NCBI RefSeq assembly: GCF_000400465.1 | Contig: NW_008806278.1 | Location: 480,190 to 544,189, forward strand | From: Wallemia ichthyophaga EXF-994 | Lineage: Eukaryota > Basidiomycota > Wallemiomycetes > Wallemiales > Wallemiaceae | Direction of reading: 5' to 3' | Length of the DNA: 64,000 bases | Part shown: positions 45,235 through 56,219 of the stretch, one piece after another | Layout: each line of letters starts with the position of its first letter | How positions within the stretch are numbered: the first letter of the stretch is position 1 | The notes under the pieces: generated by a model | The model's database searches: none | What the model was told of the DNA's origin: nothing | What the model saw: the letters and a program-made list of their open reading frames with translations, nothing else | Position numbers and translations under genes: made by a program

Positions 45235-45898
45235 AGCGAAAGAATTGTAGTTGGTGGGAGTTGATGGTCAAGCAGTCTTAGCCGCACTTGAAAGCTTCTG
45301 CCAAGTGATTTAGTGTGCTTTTGACTGGAATGTCATCCAAATTAGGAAAGTTGATTACCTCACTAAATCAAATCACCTTTGGTCGTTTAAGTAAATATTC
45401 ATTCTTCATTGACTAGTTTGTGTGATTTTATTGTGTTTTAAATCATGTGCTTTGCTTATCAGTACATCCTCGCGCGCAAATGCACGCCAAGTGGGGGCAT
45501 TTGACAGTTCATCAGCACAGCGGAATTTTCCAAAGGAAGAAGTAGAGCTGTCAAATGTATATCCTCGTCACGGTGATGAAATTCTAGTTGCGCGCTGTGC
45601 ACGTGCACTTGTACGAATTTTCTTTAATGATTTGCCAAATAAAAATTTATTCCTCTTCTATACAAATGTCCCATTTACTGCCTCTTTATTGCATATGTGT
45701 AATGTAGCTCTTCAACAATTCTATATTTTGTTAGCGTCGTCTCTTTAGCAGCTCTTGCTATTATGTTATTGATATCAGGTTCATAGTAACCTCGTTTAAG
45801 GAAAATGGGTATAAATGATCTAAACAGGTTGAGTAGATCGTCTGCAAACAGATGCGCAACATGTCTATTAGGGAGCTTTGAGGTGTTTGTTAGCACTG
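45235..45898. promoter_or_regulatory. PMA1 upstream region (copy 1)
   Basis: 664 bp between the PMA1 start and the methyltransferase stop. It holds a 12-bp palindrome GTGCACGTGCAC (45597-45608) with an E-box CACGTG core, and a 9-bp inverted pair ATTTGACAG/CTGTCAAAT (45499-45507 and 45548-45556). PMA1 genes are strongly expressed, so activator sites are expected, but these specific ones are unproven. Small ORFs on both strands look spurious. Confidence 0.45.
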
Positions 45899-47242
45899 TT
45901 ACTCCTGAAGAATCTCTCCACCCACATCAACCCCCGAGTACGCCGGCCATGCTCCAATACGAGCATGGAATACCTTGCTCTTTACTTCATCAAACTCCCC
46001 GGATGCTCTGACATAAGTCTCCAGCCTGTCACCGTCAAGCCCTGGGTCTAGACCTTTCTCAACAAACAATTGCTCTATCCAGGTAGCGAGAGTGCGGCAA
46101 CAAGGTCCAGCGGTCGTGGAGCGCGAAACAGTAGTCCACTTGGGTTCCATTAGTAGGAGCATTCCACCTGGCCTGAGAAGTGGGAGTGTGTCTTTAAGGA
46201 GCGCCGGGTAATCTTGTATAGCTGCATATAAACATCTAATTTGGATTGCATCGAAACTCTCTGGTTGATATGCCAATGTGAGATCTTTAGTGATATCGAC
46301 GCATCTATAGAAGCTGGTGCAAGTGTGAGAGGGTGTGGCGACGAAGAAAAGGTGAAGCCTACCAGTTCCTTGGTACTTGTCGTCTTTAGGAAGTGTGAGT
46401 AAAAAACACCCCAACTAAATCAACTAACTCACCCTTTTATTGGCGTGATGCATTGGATGTCATTGCCGTGAGTGCTGTAGGGTAATTTAGAGCAGTTCAA
46501 ATGAAAACAGCCTACCCACTCTGCTCCTGGGAACTGCTGAGCTAATTCCATTGCCCTGAAAGAGGATTATCAGTGTTGCTCTCTCTAAACCACACAAAAC
46601 ACACCAAATACCAGTCCCAGCACCCCAATCGCCGATGACACCCTTTTTTCCTGCTCGTGTAGTTCTTGAGACAACCTCACTAAGCGGACCCCACCAAAGG
46701 CCACCGATAATGAACTGCGCGAGGGCGTGACAGTTAGGAGGTTATGCGTTTGCGAGCCTAGGCAACCCACTTTAAACAGCTCATGCTCTCTATTCAGCCG
46801 CAAGTTCTCAGATTCACCTTGCGGGATCTGAGAAGCATTTAGAGTGTATCGTCGAGTACGCCCTCAAAACCCACAACATAAACTTTATCGTCGTATTTAA
46901 TATTTGCGAGGTCTATAGGATGCCTCCCGTTGAGCTTTTCGATCTCTAATAAGCCAAATGAGCCAGAATCCACGCTATTATATCCCACCCACCGTTATCG
47001 TTGTTGAGAGTCGTCTGACGGTAGCCAGCATCAATCGGTCTAAGCTGGTACTCGGGGTTGTACGGGAAAGACTGTTGTGCGGCCGTGGTAAGCGGTTCAG
47101 TTGCTGCCTTGTACTCGTTGTAGTAATACAGGCTCGGACTCTGTTGGACTTGCTTTGTGGAGGCTGATTGTATCTGGGCGAGTAGCGCACTGGCGTTGTT
47201 GATGTATTCCTTCTTGGTCTGCTCAGTTTGCTCTTCCATCAC
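45899..47242 (-). CDS. Class I SAM-dependent methyltransferase (copy 1)
   Basis: Eight exons: 46993-47242, 46875-46945, 46771-46827, 46605-46714, 46520-46555, 46433-46474, 46363-46383 and 45899-46313; introns 45-56 bp; 333 aa. The spliced core shows YVIPQGESENLRLNREHELF, then motif I VIGDWGAGTGIW (Asp155, GAGTG 157-161), AMELAQQFPGAD, GNDIQCITPI, VPRNCFYRCVDITKDL, FDAIQIRCLYAAIQDYPALL and LRPGGMLLLMEP. This is the layout of fungal LaeA/TAM-like methyltransferases, which act on small molecules or in gene regulation; the substrate cannot be told. The N-terminal 85 residues are Gln/Tyr-rich and not recognised. One exon is only 21 nt. A copy identical at every ORF is at 50747-52090. Confidence 0.85.
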
Positions 47243-47510
47243 TCGCTGAGCCTATTTCAACGTGGTGGTTCAAGAAGGAGTGATCCAAGAGAGGGGCGCC
47301 TGTTCATGTGCCTTCTATTTCATCCACACGATGCACGGGATTTTCACAAGGCTCACGCGGGGGGTGCACACCTCAACGCACATCTTTTCACATTTCGGAC
47401 AGGCACATAAGATAAGGCACAATGCTGTTTTTGGGTGTGTCTGTGTGTTTGCCTGTGCTTTCTGCTTTTGTCTATGTAATCTTTCATGTATGCATTATAC
47501 TACTGCCACT

Positions 47511-48354
47511 TCACGCGCCATCCGCCTGCTTCCTCTGTTTAACTCTCTGCGCCTTCTGTCTACTTTCTTCCAACTCTCTCCTGACCATCAAGCCCTCTGC
47601 TCCAGCTTCAGCGAGGAGATTGATAATAAGTTCACCCGCTCTCTCGCTGTCGTCGTTGGCGGGTATGGCATACGTGACACCCCTTGGATCACCGTCACTG
47701 TCCATCAATCCAACAGTCGGTACTCGAGTAAGAGCACACTCCCTCAGTGCGTGTGGATATGTCTGTGGATTACTGAACACAACCAAATCAGGAAGTGGTG
47801 GTGGTTGCTCTGGTTTTCCTCCTGGCAACAATCTGTAGCGATTAGTGAGCGTACCAGGCAGCCAGTTGTTCGGTACGCAGAACCCGTTACCCTCCAATTT
47901 CTCAGCTGCTCTCTCAGTTGCTCTCTTCACGATCGTAGTCCTCGTCTTGCCTCCAACGAAAAGAACGATGCCGTCACGCTCAACAACGCCTCTGACGACT
48001 GCTGCTGCTCTCCTAATGGCAACGAGTGTCTGCTCCAAGTCAATTATAGATTGTCCATGCCTTGTGCCGTAGATGTAAGGTCTCATTGAAGGATTCCACT
48101 CGCTGTGATTGTGTCCAAGGTGAGCACCTGCTGCTGTTAATGCACCAACTAAGCTGTCAATTGGCTGCTGTGACGTAGGCAGCCTCGTCTTCCATGGCTT
48201 GTAGGCGTTAGATGAGTTTTGCGTGGATCCCAAATGCTCGAGTGATTCGACTTTAAAATGGCTTGTTTAGATGATGATTGGAGTGAATTAAGCTATCTCA
48301 CCATTCTCTTTCTGGATTAACCGCTGCTTCAAGCTAAGCTCGTTGCTGTCGTGC
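47511..48354 (-). pseudogene. 5'-truncated mitochondrial ribosomal protein uS2m (copy 1)
   Basis: Holds the full last exon (47511-48250) and part of the middle exon (48302-48354) of the uS2m gene that is complete at 52359-53343. The start codon, targeting sequence and promoter are missing; the duplication junction at 48354/48355 replaces them with PMA1 coding sequence. An internal Met could start a shortened protein, but it would lack the mitochondrial presequence. Probably non-functional, though it may form the 3' end of a PMA1-derived transcript. Confidence 0.85.
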
Positions 48355-50082
48355 GAGCAAACCGAGTACTTGCCAGTCACCATTGTTTTCTTGAACTGCA
48401 ACACCAAGGGAACGGAAACCTCTTGAAGCGAATTCCATAGTTTGGTCGCGGAAGGCCTGAGCTGTTTGTGGTGGACATGCGCACATCTTGAGGATTGAGT
48501 TTGGAGCACCCTTAGCGCAAGTGTAAGTAATACCGTCACGCTCGACAATTGAAGTAATACGCTTGGATACTGGGTCGAATGGTCTGAAATCCTTTGTTAC
48601 CCAACCTGTCTTGAGCATTTCTGTTGCCTTTGGGTATTCCTTAAGAGTGGAAATGGTGATCTTGTCGATAGGGTCCAATGACTTAACGTTGTGAGATGAG
48701 GCGAGGGCAGCAACGCACATCATCCAATCCATGTCAACACCCTCGGCTGTGTATGGTTCGTGGATCGAGAGCTTGTTAGCGGTAAGAGTACCAGTCTTGT
48801 CTGAGCAGAGTATGTCACATCCAGCCAATGACTCGATTGAGGTGAGCTTCTGTACGATAGCTTGTCTCTTGGCGAGGTACGCGGCACCAACAGCGAGCGT
48901 AGTGGTGGTAACAACTGGTAAACCAACTGGAACACCAATAACAGCGAAGATAAGAGTGTAGACAAGCAAGTTGTTGTCTCTTGGTTGAGCAATCTCTACG
49001 TTCCGGAAGAAACAACCAATCCAGACGGCGAACAAGAAGACAATAACAAGAACGAGAAGAGTACCAGCGATAATGTTCATGACCTTGACAAAGTGACCCT
49101 TTTCGTTAGATCCGAGGACGAGTGCTGCTGTCTTACCAACGAAAGAGATTGGTGCAGTCATCTTGACGCGTGCAAACACCTTGCCACGCTTGCAGATGGT
49201 GGTATAGAAAGCGATGTCACCGTGGTACTTGTCGACAGCGAGAGATTCACCAGTGATAGCAGATTGGTCGGCGGCTAAGATGGATGGGCCTTTACCATAA
49301 GAGTCTTCTTCATCTTCCGTCTTTTCTTTCTTCGTCTCTGCCTTCACCTTTTCGAATACCTCTCTAGCTCTCGAGCCATCCTTGTCCTTGTAGTCTGCAA
49401 GCAACTCGCAGTCTGCTGGAATAGTAGAGCCTTCTTCGATGACGACAATATCGCCAGGAACCAACATTCTTGCTTCGACTTCTTGTTCTTGTCCATCGCG
49501 AATGACGATAGTACGAAGAGCGATACCTTTTTTGAGCTGTGCTACAATGTCACCAGCTTGCTTTTCTTGGTAGAAACCAACGAAAGCGTTGAGAAGGAGA
49601 ATACCAATGATGACACCGAAGTCGACCCATTCACGAAGACCACCGGCAAGGGCGACGGCACCTTCCATAACATAGAGGACAGGGCCTCTAAAGAAACCAA
49701 TAAATTTGAGTACCAAGTTCTCTTCTGGAGACTCTAACTCGTTGAAACCGAACTGGCGACGACGTGGATCGACGTCACCTGAGCTGATACCATGTTTAAT
49801 ATCAGCATGCATCCAATCATCTGGCACTGATTTGCCTTGCTGTCTAATTTCGATTTTCTTCCAAGGCGCATACCACGGCTAGTTTGTTGGTTAGTAAGTC
49901 ATGTCTCAGTTTGTAATACCACTCACCCTCTTATACTCGATGTTGTCGTCTTGCACATCTTGAGCGTCGTCTGCTTTTCTCAACTCAACGTTGTGGATAT
50001 AATCTACCAGCGCGTTGTATTCATGCTGCGGGCTATCCTCCTCTTCGTATCTTGGTTGTTTTTCCCCGTCTAGGAATGACAT
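48334..50082 (-). pseudogene. 3'-truncated PMA1 (copy 2)
   Basis: Exon 1 (49927-50082) and the first 508 codons of exon 2 (49878 down to 48355) match PMA1, then the frame runs over the duplication junction into uS2m sequence and stops after about seven foreign codons (ARQQRA; stop at 48334). The predicted product has 566 aa. It keeps membrane spans 1-4, TGES and phospho-Asp412 but lacks TGDGVNDAP, spans 5-10 and the regulatory tail, so it cannot pump. The complete PMA1 upstream region is duplicated with it, so it is probably transcribed unless silenced. Confidence 0.88.
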
Positions 50083-50746
50083 AGCGAAAGAATTGTAGTT
50101 GGTGGGAGTTGATGGTCAAGCAGTCTTAGCCGCACTTGAAAGCTTCTGCCAAGTGATTTAGTGTGCTTTTGACTGGAATGTCATCCAAATTAGGAAAGTT
50201 GATTACCTCACTAAATCAAATCACCTTTGGTCGTTTAAGTAAATATTCATTCTTCATTGACTAGTTTGTGTGATTTTATTGTGTTTTAAATCATGTGCTT
50301 TGCTTATCAGTACATCCTCGCGCGCAAATGCACGCCAAGTGGGGGCATTTGACAGTTCATCAGCACAGCGGAATTTTCCAAAGGAAGAAGTAGAGCTGTC
50401 AAATGTATATCCTCGTCACGGTGATGAAATTCTAGTTGCGCGCTGTGCACGTGCACTTGTACGAATTTTCTTTAATGATTTGCCAAATAAAAATTTATTC
50501 CTCTTCTATACAAATGTCCCATTTACTGCCTCTTTATTGCATATGTGTAATGTAGCTCTTCAACAATTCTATATTTTGTTAGCGTCGTCTCTTTAGCAGC
50601 TCTTGCTATTATGTTATTGATATCAGGTTCATAGTAACCTCGTTTAAGGAAAATGGGTATAAATGATCTAAACAGGTTGAGTAGATCGTCTGCAAACAGA
50701 TGCGCAACATGTCTATTAGGGAGCTTTGAGGTGTTTGTTAGCACTG
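50083..50746. promoter_or_regulatory. PMA1 upstream region (copy 2)
   Basis: Duplicate of 45235-45898, with the same palindrome (50445-50456) and 9-bp inverted pair. It now drives only the truncated PMA1. Confidence 0.45.
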
Positions 50747-52090
50747 TTACTCCTGAAGAATCTCTCCACCCACATCAACCCCCGAGTACGCCGGCCATGC
50801 TCCAATACGAGCATGGAATACCTTGCTCTTTACTTCATCAAACTCCCCGGATGCTCTGACATAAGTCTCCAGCCTGTCACCGTCAAGCCCTGGGTCTAGA
50901 CCTTTCTCAACAAACAATTGCTCTATCCAGGTAGCGAGAGTGCGGCAACAAGGTCCAGCGGTCGTGGAGCGCGAAACAGTAGTCCACTTGGGTTCCATTA
51001 GTAGGAGCATTCCACCTGGCCTGAGAAGTGGGAGTGTGTCTTTAAGGAGCGCCGGGTAATCTTGTATAGCTGCATATAAACATCTAATTTGGATTGCATC
51101 GAAACTCTCTGGTTGATATGCCAATGTGAGATCTTTAGTGATATCGACGCATCTATAGAAGCTGGTGCAAGTGTGAGAGGGTGTGGCGACGAAGAAAAGG
51201 TGAAGCCTACCAGTTCCTTGGTACTTGTCGTCTTTAGGAAGTGTGAGTAAAAAACACCCCAACTAAATCAACTAACTCACCCTTTTATTGGCGTGATGCA
51301 TTGGATGTCATTGCCGTGAGTGCTGTAGGGTAATTTAGAGCAGTTCAAATGAAAACAGCCTACCCACTCTGCTCCTGGGAACTGCTGAGCTAATTCCATT
51401 GCCCTGAAAGAGGATTATCAGTGTTGCTCTCTCTAAACCACACAAAACACACCAAATACCAGTCCCAGCACCCCAATCGCCGATGACACCCTTTTTTCCT
51501 GCTCGTGTAGTTCTTGAGACAACCTCACTAAGCGGACCCCACCAAAGGCCACCGATAATGAACTGCGCGAGGGCGTGACAGTTAGGAGGTTATGCGTTTG
51601 CGAGCCTAGGCAACCCACTTTAAACAGCTCATGCTCTCTATTCAGCCGCAAGTTCTCAGATTCACCTTGCGGGATCTGAGAAGCATTTAGAGTGTATCGT
51701 CGAGTACGCCCTCAAAACCCACAACATAAACTTTATCGTCGTATTTAATATTTGCGAGGTCTATAGGATGCCTCCCGTTGAGCTTTTCGATCTCTAATAA
51801 GCCAAATGAGCCAGAATCCACGCTATTATATCCCACCCACCGTTATCGTTGTTGAGAGTCGTCTGACGGTAGCCAGCATCAATCGGTCTAAGCTGGTACT
51901 CGGGGTTGTACGGGAAAGACTGTTGTGCGGCCGTGGTAAGCGGTTCAGTTGCTGCCTTGTACTCGTTGTAGTAATACAGGCTCGGACTCTGTTGGACTTG
52001 CTTTGTGGAGGCTGATTGTATCTGGGCGAGTAGCGCACTGGCGTTGTTGATGTATTCCTTCTTGGTCTGCTCAGTTTGCTCTTCCATCAC
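50747..52090 (-). CDS. Class I SAM-dependent methyltransferase (copy 2)
   Basis: Duplicate of 45899-47242. Exons 51841-52090, 51723-51793, 51619-51675, 51453-51562, 51368-51403, 51281-51322, 51211-51231 and 50747-51161; 333 aa, with no difference seen from copy 1. Both copies keep about 270 bp of upstream sequence to the uS2m stop, so both may be expressed and gene dosage is doubled. Confidence 0.85.
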
Positions 52091-52358
52091 TCGCTGAGCC
52101 TATTTCAACGTGGTGGTTCAAGAAGGAGTGATCCAAGAGAGGGGCGCCTGTTCATGTGCCTTCTATTTCATCCACACGATGCACGGGATTTTCACAAGGC
52201 TCACGCGGGGGGTGCACACCTCAACGCACATCTTTTCACATTTCGGACAGGCACATAAGATAAGGCACAATGCTGTTTTTGGGTGTGTCTGTGTGTTTGC
52301 CTGTGCTTTCTGCTTTTGTCTATGTAATCTTTCATGTATGCATTATACTACTGCCACT

Positions 52359-53343
52359 TCACGCGCCATCCGCCTGCTTCCTCTGTTTAACTCTCTGCGC
52401 CTTCTGTCTACTTTCTTCCAACTCTCTCCTGACCATCAAGCCCTCTGCTCCAGCTTCAGCGAGGAGATTGATAATAAGTTCACCCGCTCTCTCGCTGTCG
52501 TCGTTGGCGGGTATGGCATACGTGACACCCCTTGGATCACCGTCACTGTCCATCAATCCAACAGTCGGTACTCGAGTAAGAGCACACTCCCTCAGTGCGT
52601 GTGGATATGTCTGTGGATTACTGAACACAACCAAATCAGGAAGTGGTGGTGGTTGCTCTGGTTTTCCTCCTGGCAACAATCTGTAGCGATTAGTGAGCGT
52701 ACCAGGCAGCCAGTTGTTCGGTACGCAGAACCCGTTACCCTCCAATTTCTCAGCTGCTCTCTCAGTTGCTCTCTTCACGATCGTAGTCCTCGTCTTGCCT
52801 CCAACGAAAAGAACGATGCCGTCACGCTCAACAACGCCTCTGACGACTGCTGCTGCTCTCCTAATGGCAACGAGTGTCTGCTCCAAGTCAATTATAGATT
52901 GTCCATGCCTTGTGCCGTAGATGTAAGGTCTCATTGAAGGATTCCACTCGCTGTGATTGTGTCCAAGGTGAGCACCTGCTGCTGTTAATGCACCAACTAA
53001 GCTGTCAATTGGCTGCTGTGACGTAGGCAGCCTCGTCTTCCATGGCTTGTAGGCGTTAGATGAGTTTTGCGTGGATCCCAAATGCTCGAGTGATTCGACT
53101 TTAAAATGGCTTGTTTAGATGATGATTGGAGTGAATTAAGCTATCTCACCATTCTCTTTCTGGATTAACCGCTGCTTCAAGCTAAGCTCGTTGCTGTCGT
53201 GCTCGAGTGTGCCATCTCTTGCATATACCACTGATCTTCTCGCAGAAGATGTAAACGTACGAGCTGTGCTGTGTTAGCTGATTCTGCTGAAATGATGGCC
53301 ATCTCTCACCTGCGACGCTGCCTCCGCGAACAATTCCCTTCAT
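52359..53343 (-). CDS. MRP4: Mitochondrial small-subunit ribosomal protein uS2m (complete copy)
   Basis: Exons 53310-53343, 53150-53263 and 52359-53098; introns 46 and 51 bp; 295 aa. The protein starts MKGIVRGGSVAARTFTSSARRSVVYA, an Arg/Ser-rich mitochondrial presequence. The uS2 domain follows: SLVGALTAAGAHLGHNHSEWNP, IYGTRHGQSIIDLEQTL, VLFVGGKTRT, PDLVVFSNPQ, VPTVGLMDSDGDP and a C-terminal helix. It assembles into the mitoribosomal small subunit. The acceptor of intron 1 is the second of two CACAG sites, chosen to keep the frame. The duplication edge at 53202 falls inside its middle exon, and the leftward copy lacks this 5' end. Confidence 0.93.
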
Positions 53344-54078
53344 TGGTGTGGTGGTGGTGGTAGATGAAAAAGACAGCAATACATATTCTTACAATACAAT
53401 ATAGAGCTTGAATTCCAGCTTATTCTGGAGATGGTCTTTGGCTACGGCCACCTCTATACTCCTCACTACATTCTACTGGGAGCAACCTGAACACATAAAC
53501 CAGGCACATTCTACTAATATACTCTACATCTCCAATGACGCGCTTTCTTAATATTTCATTCGCTGACCTGATGACCGTCATATCTGTGAATTTCTATCCA
53601 CCCCATCTTCCCGTTTAAAGTCCGGCTTATTTTCTAATTCTTTCAAAGTACTCTTAGTCTGGTTTGTACGCATACCTTCTAATCAGCGTTTTCAGCGATA
53701 TCCTTCCTCTTTTCACTCCTGTTTTCGCTTATGTCTAAGATGCGGATAAGCCGAGTGAAGAGTTTAGCCAAGGCGTTATGGCCTACTTCGATATTATTAA
53801 AGCTATATTCTCTCTTGCATAAGCTTCCCACCTTCAACTTTCAAAATCACGTGTTTTATCACATCCGCGTTCACTCTACTAGTTGCAGCACGGCAGGATT
53901 GCAATTGCTTGTGATTTATGATGATCAGACTGCTTAATGCTAACAAAACATTCTCTTAAATTCCTCCCGCTTCCATCCGACCAATAAACCACCTAGAGAC
54001 CTCCAAACATAAAAACATTTATTAGTGAAAAATAAGATATATTTCATTTCAGCTATCGTGGCTCCAAGCCGAGACAAA
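53344..54078. other. Intergenic region with a tRNA-Ala-like scrap
   Basis: No convincing gene. At 53527-53550 a 24-bp stretch joins two short matches to the tRNA-Ala region (CATCTCCAATGAC and CGCTTTCTTA), possibly chance. A 68-codon ORF at 53731-53937 has no recognisable features. Confidence 0.4.
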
Positions 54079-54179
54079 AGCTTTCGGCCGGGTTCGAACC
54101 GGCGGCCCTGTGCGATCCAAGTTTGTTTATTGAAATACAGTTTGTAAAGCACATGTCATAACCACTAGACCACGAAAGC
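54079..54179 (-). tRNA. tRNA-Val(UAC) with intron
   Basis: Acceptor GCTTTCG/CGAAAGC with discriminator T; D arm from TGGTCTAGTGGTTATGAC, very like fungal tRNA-Val; anticodon stem TGTGC/GCACA; loop TTTACA gives anticodon TAC at 54044-54046 by complement (positions 54144-54146 on the plus strand). A 28-nt intron (54115-54142) follows position 37. T arm GCCGG-TTCGAAC-CCGGC. The T run at 54076-54079 serves as terminator. Confidence 0.9.
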
Positions 54180-54766
54180 CTATCATATCTAGCTACTTTG
54201 AAAAATATTGGATTCGAATATTGATTGTAAATTACCAAAAATTTTAAAATATAGCTAAGATTTTCACGGTGGCTCAGCGTAATTGAGAGCCGCCAACAAT
54301 TTATAAATTACGGCGCTAGTCAAGAAACGCTTCCAGTAAATTCAGCACCCCCTTTGACTCCTCATGCTTTAAAAGTATTGATGGACGCAGTTTAACATTT
54401 ATCGTCTTGACAATATAATCAGATTTCATCATCATCATCATAGCTAAGATTTTCATGTTTTCATCTTCATGAGAGGTTTGCGTGACCAGAAGCGACAACG
54501 GAGGTGCTGGAGTAGCTTATATTGTCCTCGCACATACGTGAAACCTCAAAAACGGTTTAAATTGGATGTGCGTGTGTTTGGCAGTAATCGAGGCGAGTGC
54601 TTTCGGAAATGACATTCATCACATCGTGACAAGCGGCTTAGACATTTTAGGGCTCTGGGACTCTGGGACATGTTAGATACCTTATCACACATTATTGCAG
54701 CATAAAATCGTCAATTTGGAATCAAAAAATAAAAAGGCACCATTATCCCCGGTTCAGCTAGGAAAG
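54180..54766. other. Intergenic region
   Basis: No gene seen. Contains a short CAT-repeat (about 54425-54440). Small ORFs lack features. Confidence 0.5.
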
Positions 54767-55850
54767 CTACTCAGGATAGCGGCCGCCTTTTATCTCTACC
54801 TTCTCCACCGCCTCGTTGAGATGCTTCATGTCATCGTCTGTCAACGTGATGCTGTTGATCAAGTTCTCCTCGACCCGGCGGACAGAGCTGGCACCAGGGA
54901 TAGGAATGATGGTTGGCAGACCATTCCTGTTGGAGTGATACTTCACCCACGCAATTGCAATTTGTGCTGGTGTGCATCTCTTCTTCTCTGCCAGCTTTTC
55001 AACCTCGGCCACCAGCTTGAGATTCTCTTCGATATTGCCGTCTTGGAAGCGTGGAAAGTGCTTTGCCATTCCCTTCGCATCAGCGTTACTCTTAATTTTA
55101 CCACTGAGCAAACCTCTTCCAATTGGACTGGTTGGTTTACGTTAGAAAATCTCATCCTCTACGCTAAAGTACTCACCTGTAAGCGTAGATCGGGATATTA
55201 AAGTCAGCGCAAGCCTTCGCAACGCCGTTGTAGAGAATATCTGGCGAAGCCATGCTAAATTCAACTTCTACAGAAGACACCTTCGTTCCCAAATCCTCTG
55301 CCGCCTTCGCGGCCTCTCTGATAGTCTTTTCGTCGACCTCAGACAGGCTGATACCGCCAATCTTGCCCTCCTTCTCGATACGCGCGAGATTCTCAATAAT
55401 CTGTTGTGATGTGTGGTTTGGATCACGCCTAGCTGGCTCAAATTGGTCAATCTTCTTCACTCCACCAAGTAACTCATTGCACTTATCGACTGATGAAGAT
55501 AAGAACTCGTATGATCCGTTTGGAGCAAACACCTTCAGATCGATACCCCCCTTAATGCACAGAACAACCTTGCTCGCGTCTTCTGGATATTTTGTGAAGT
55601 AAGCCTTGAGGAGGTGCAAAGAGTTGTGTTCTGGAGGACCGTAGAACTCTCCGCCATTCCACGCTACACTTCCTCCGGATACCTCAATGCTCCTCTTCAT
55701 CACCGCCATAGCCTCGTCGATTGGTATAGGCTTATCGGTCCAAGTCATTCCTTCAACATCCTAATAAGCAGATAAATGGCCAGGCACGCATCACATACCC
55801 ATCAATCCATGGCCGATATCTGCTATTTGCTTATTAAGTACTTGTGGCAT
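54767..55850 (-). CDS. Aldo-keto reductase, pyridoxal reductase-like (Plr1)
   Basis: Exons 55799-55850, 55177-55750 and 54767-55127; introns 48 and 49 bp; 328 aa. The closest known fungal enzyme is NADPH-dependent pyridoxal reductase (S. pombe plr1), which turns pyridoxal into pyridoxine. The spliced start reads MPQVLNKQIADIGHGLMGMTWTDKPIP; then AWNGGEFYGPPEHNSLHLL with the catalytic Tyr, KVVLCIKGG with the catalytic Lys, EKEGKIGGISLSEV, VEVEFSMASPDILYNGVA, IPIYAYSPIGRGLLSGKIKSN and IPIPGASSVRRVEEN for NADPH binding. Intron 1 ends in AAG; a nearer TAG would give a stop. Confidence 0.9.
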
Positions 55851-56219
55851 AATCGCTATCTTCTTCAAATCACGATTGTAGCACAAAAAGACGTTGATCA
55901 ATTCACAACTTCTAAAAAAAGACTTATCTCCACTGACGTCATGGCGGGCACCGTGGAAGGCTTGTTGATGATGTTTTTTGAAAAGAGAAGCCCTCCGGAC
56001 ACCCTCTATTCAAGCACTCCATAATTCTTGCCGGAGTCTTACTTACCAATGCCTTTAAGAACCGCGGTGAGCAGGTTTTACATCGCAGCGATTCAGCTAT
56101 TCTCATCTACAGCTACTTTTCCCAATTCAAACGCTCGTCAAAGCACTTAATTGAAAAGGTCTCATTTCCTTCTATGACTGTCACAGAAACTACTGCCATT
56201 GGCTCTGCATCGGATTTCC
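55851..56219. other. Intergenic region
   Basis: Presumed promoter of the reductase. A small plus-strand ORF (55776-56024) overlaps its first exon in antisense and is not supported. Confidence 0.45.

Larger units (their letters stand above)
43507..48354. repeat. Tandem duplication, copy 1 (4,848 bp)
   Basis: Repeated directly at 48355-53202 with constant offset 4,848 and no spacer. Every ORF inside has an identical partner in the other copy. It contains the 5' part of PMA1 with its promoter, the methyltransferase and most of the uS2m gene. The join 48354/48355 connects a uS2m exon directly to the PMA1 interior, with no clear microhomology. Confidence 0.97.
48355..53202. repeat. Tandem duplication, copy 2 (4,848 bp)
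   Basis: Direct repeat of 43507-48354. Its right edge (53202/53203) lies in the middle exon of uS2m; unique uS2m 5' sequence follows, so the intact uS2m gene spans this edge. Confidence 0.97.

Noticed and set aside
45422-45748. 108-codon plus-strand ORF upstream of PMA1
   Set aside because: Lies in the promoter region, no domain, biased by AT-rich sequence; its twin exists only through duplication.
47262-48089. 275-codon plus-strand ORF antisense to uS2m, present twice
   Set aside because: No domain; it mirrors the uS2m coding frame and is doubled only by the tandem duplication.
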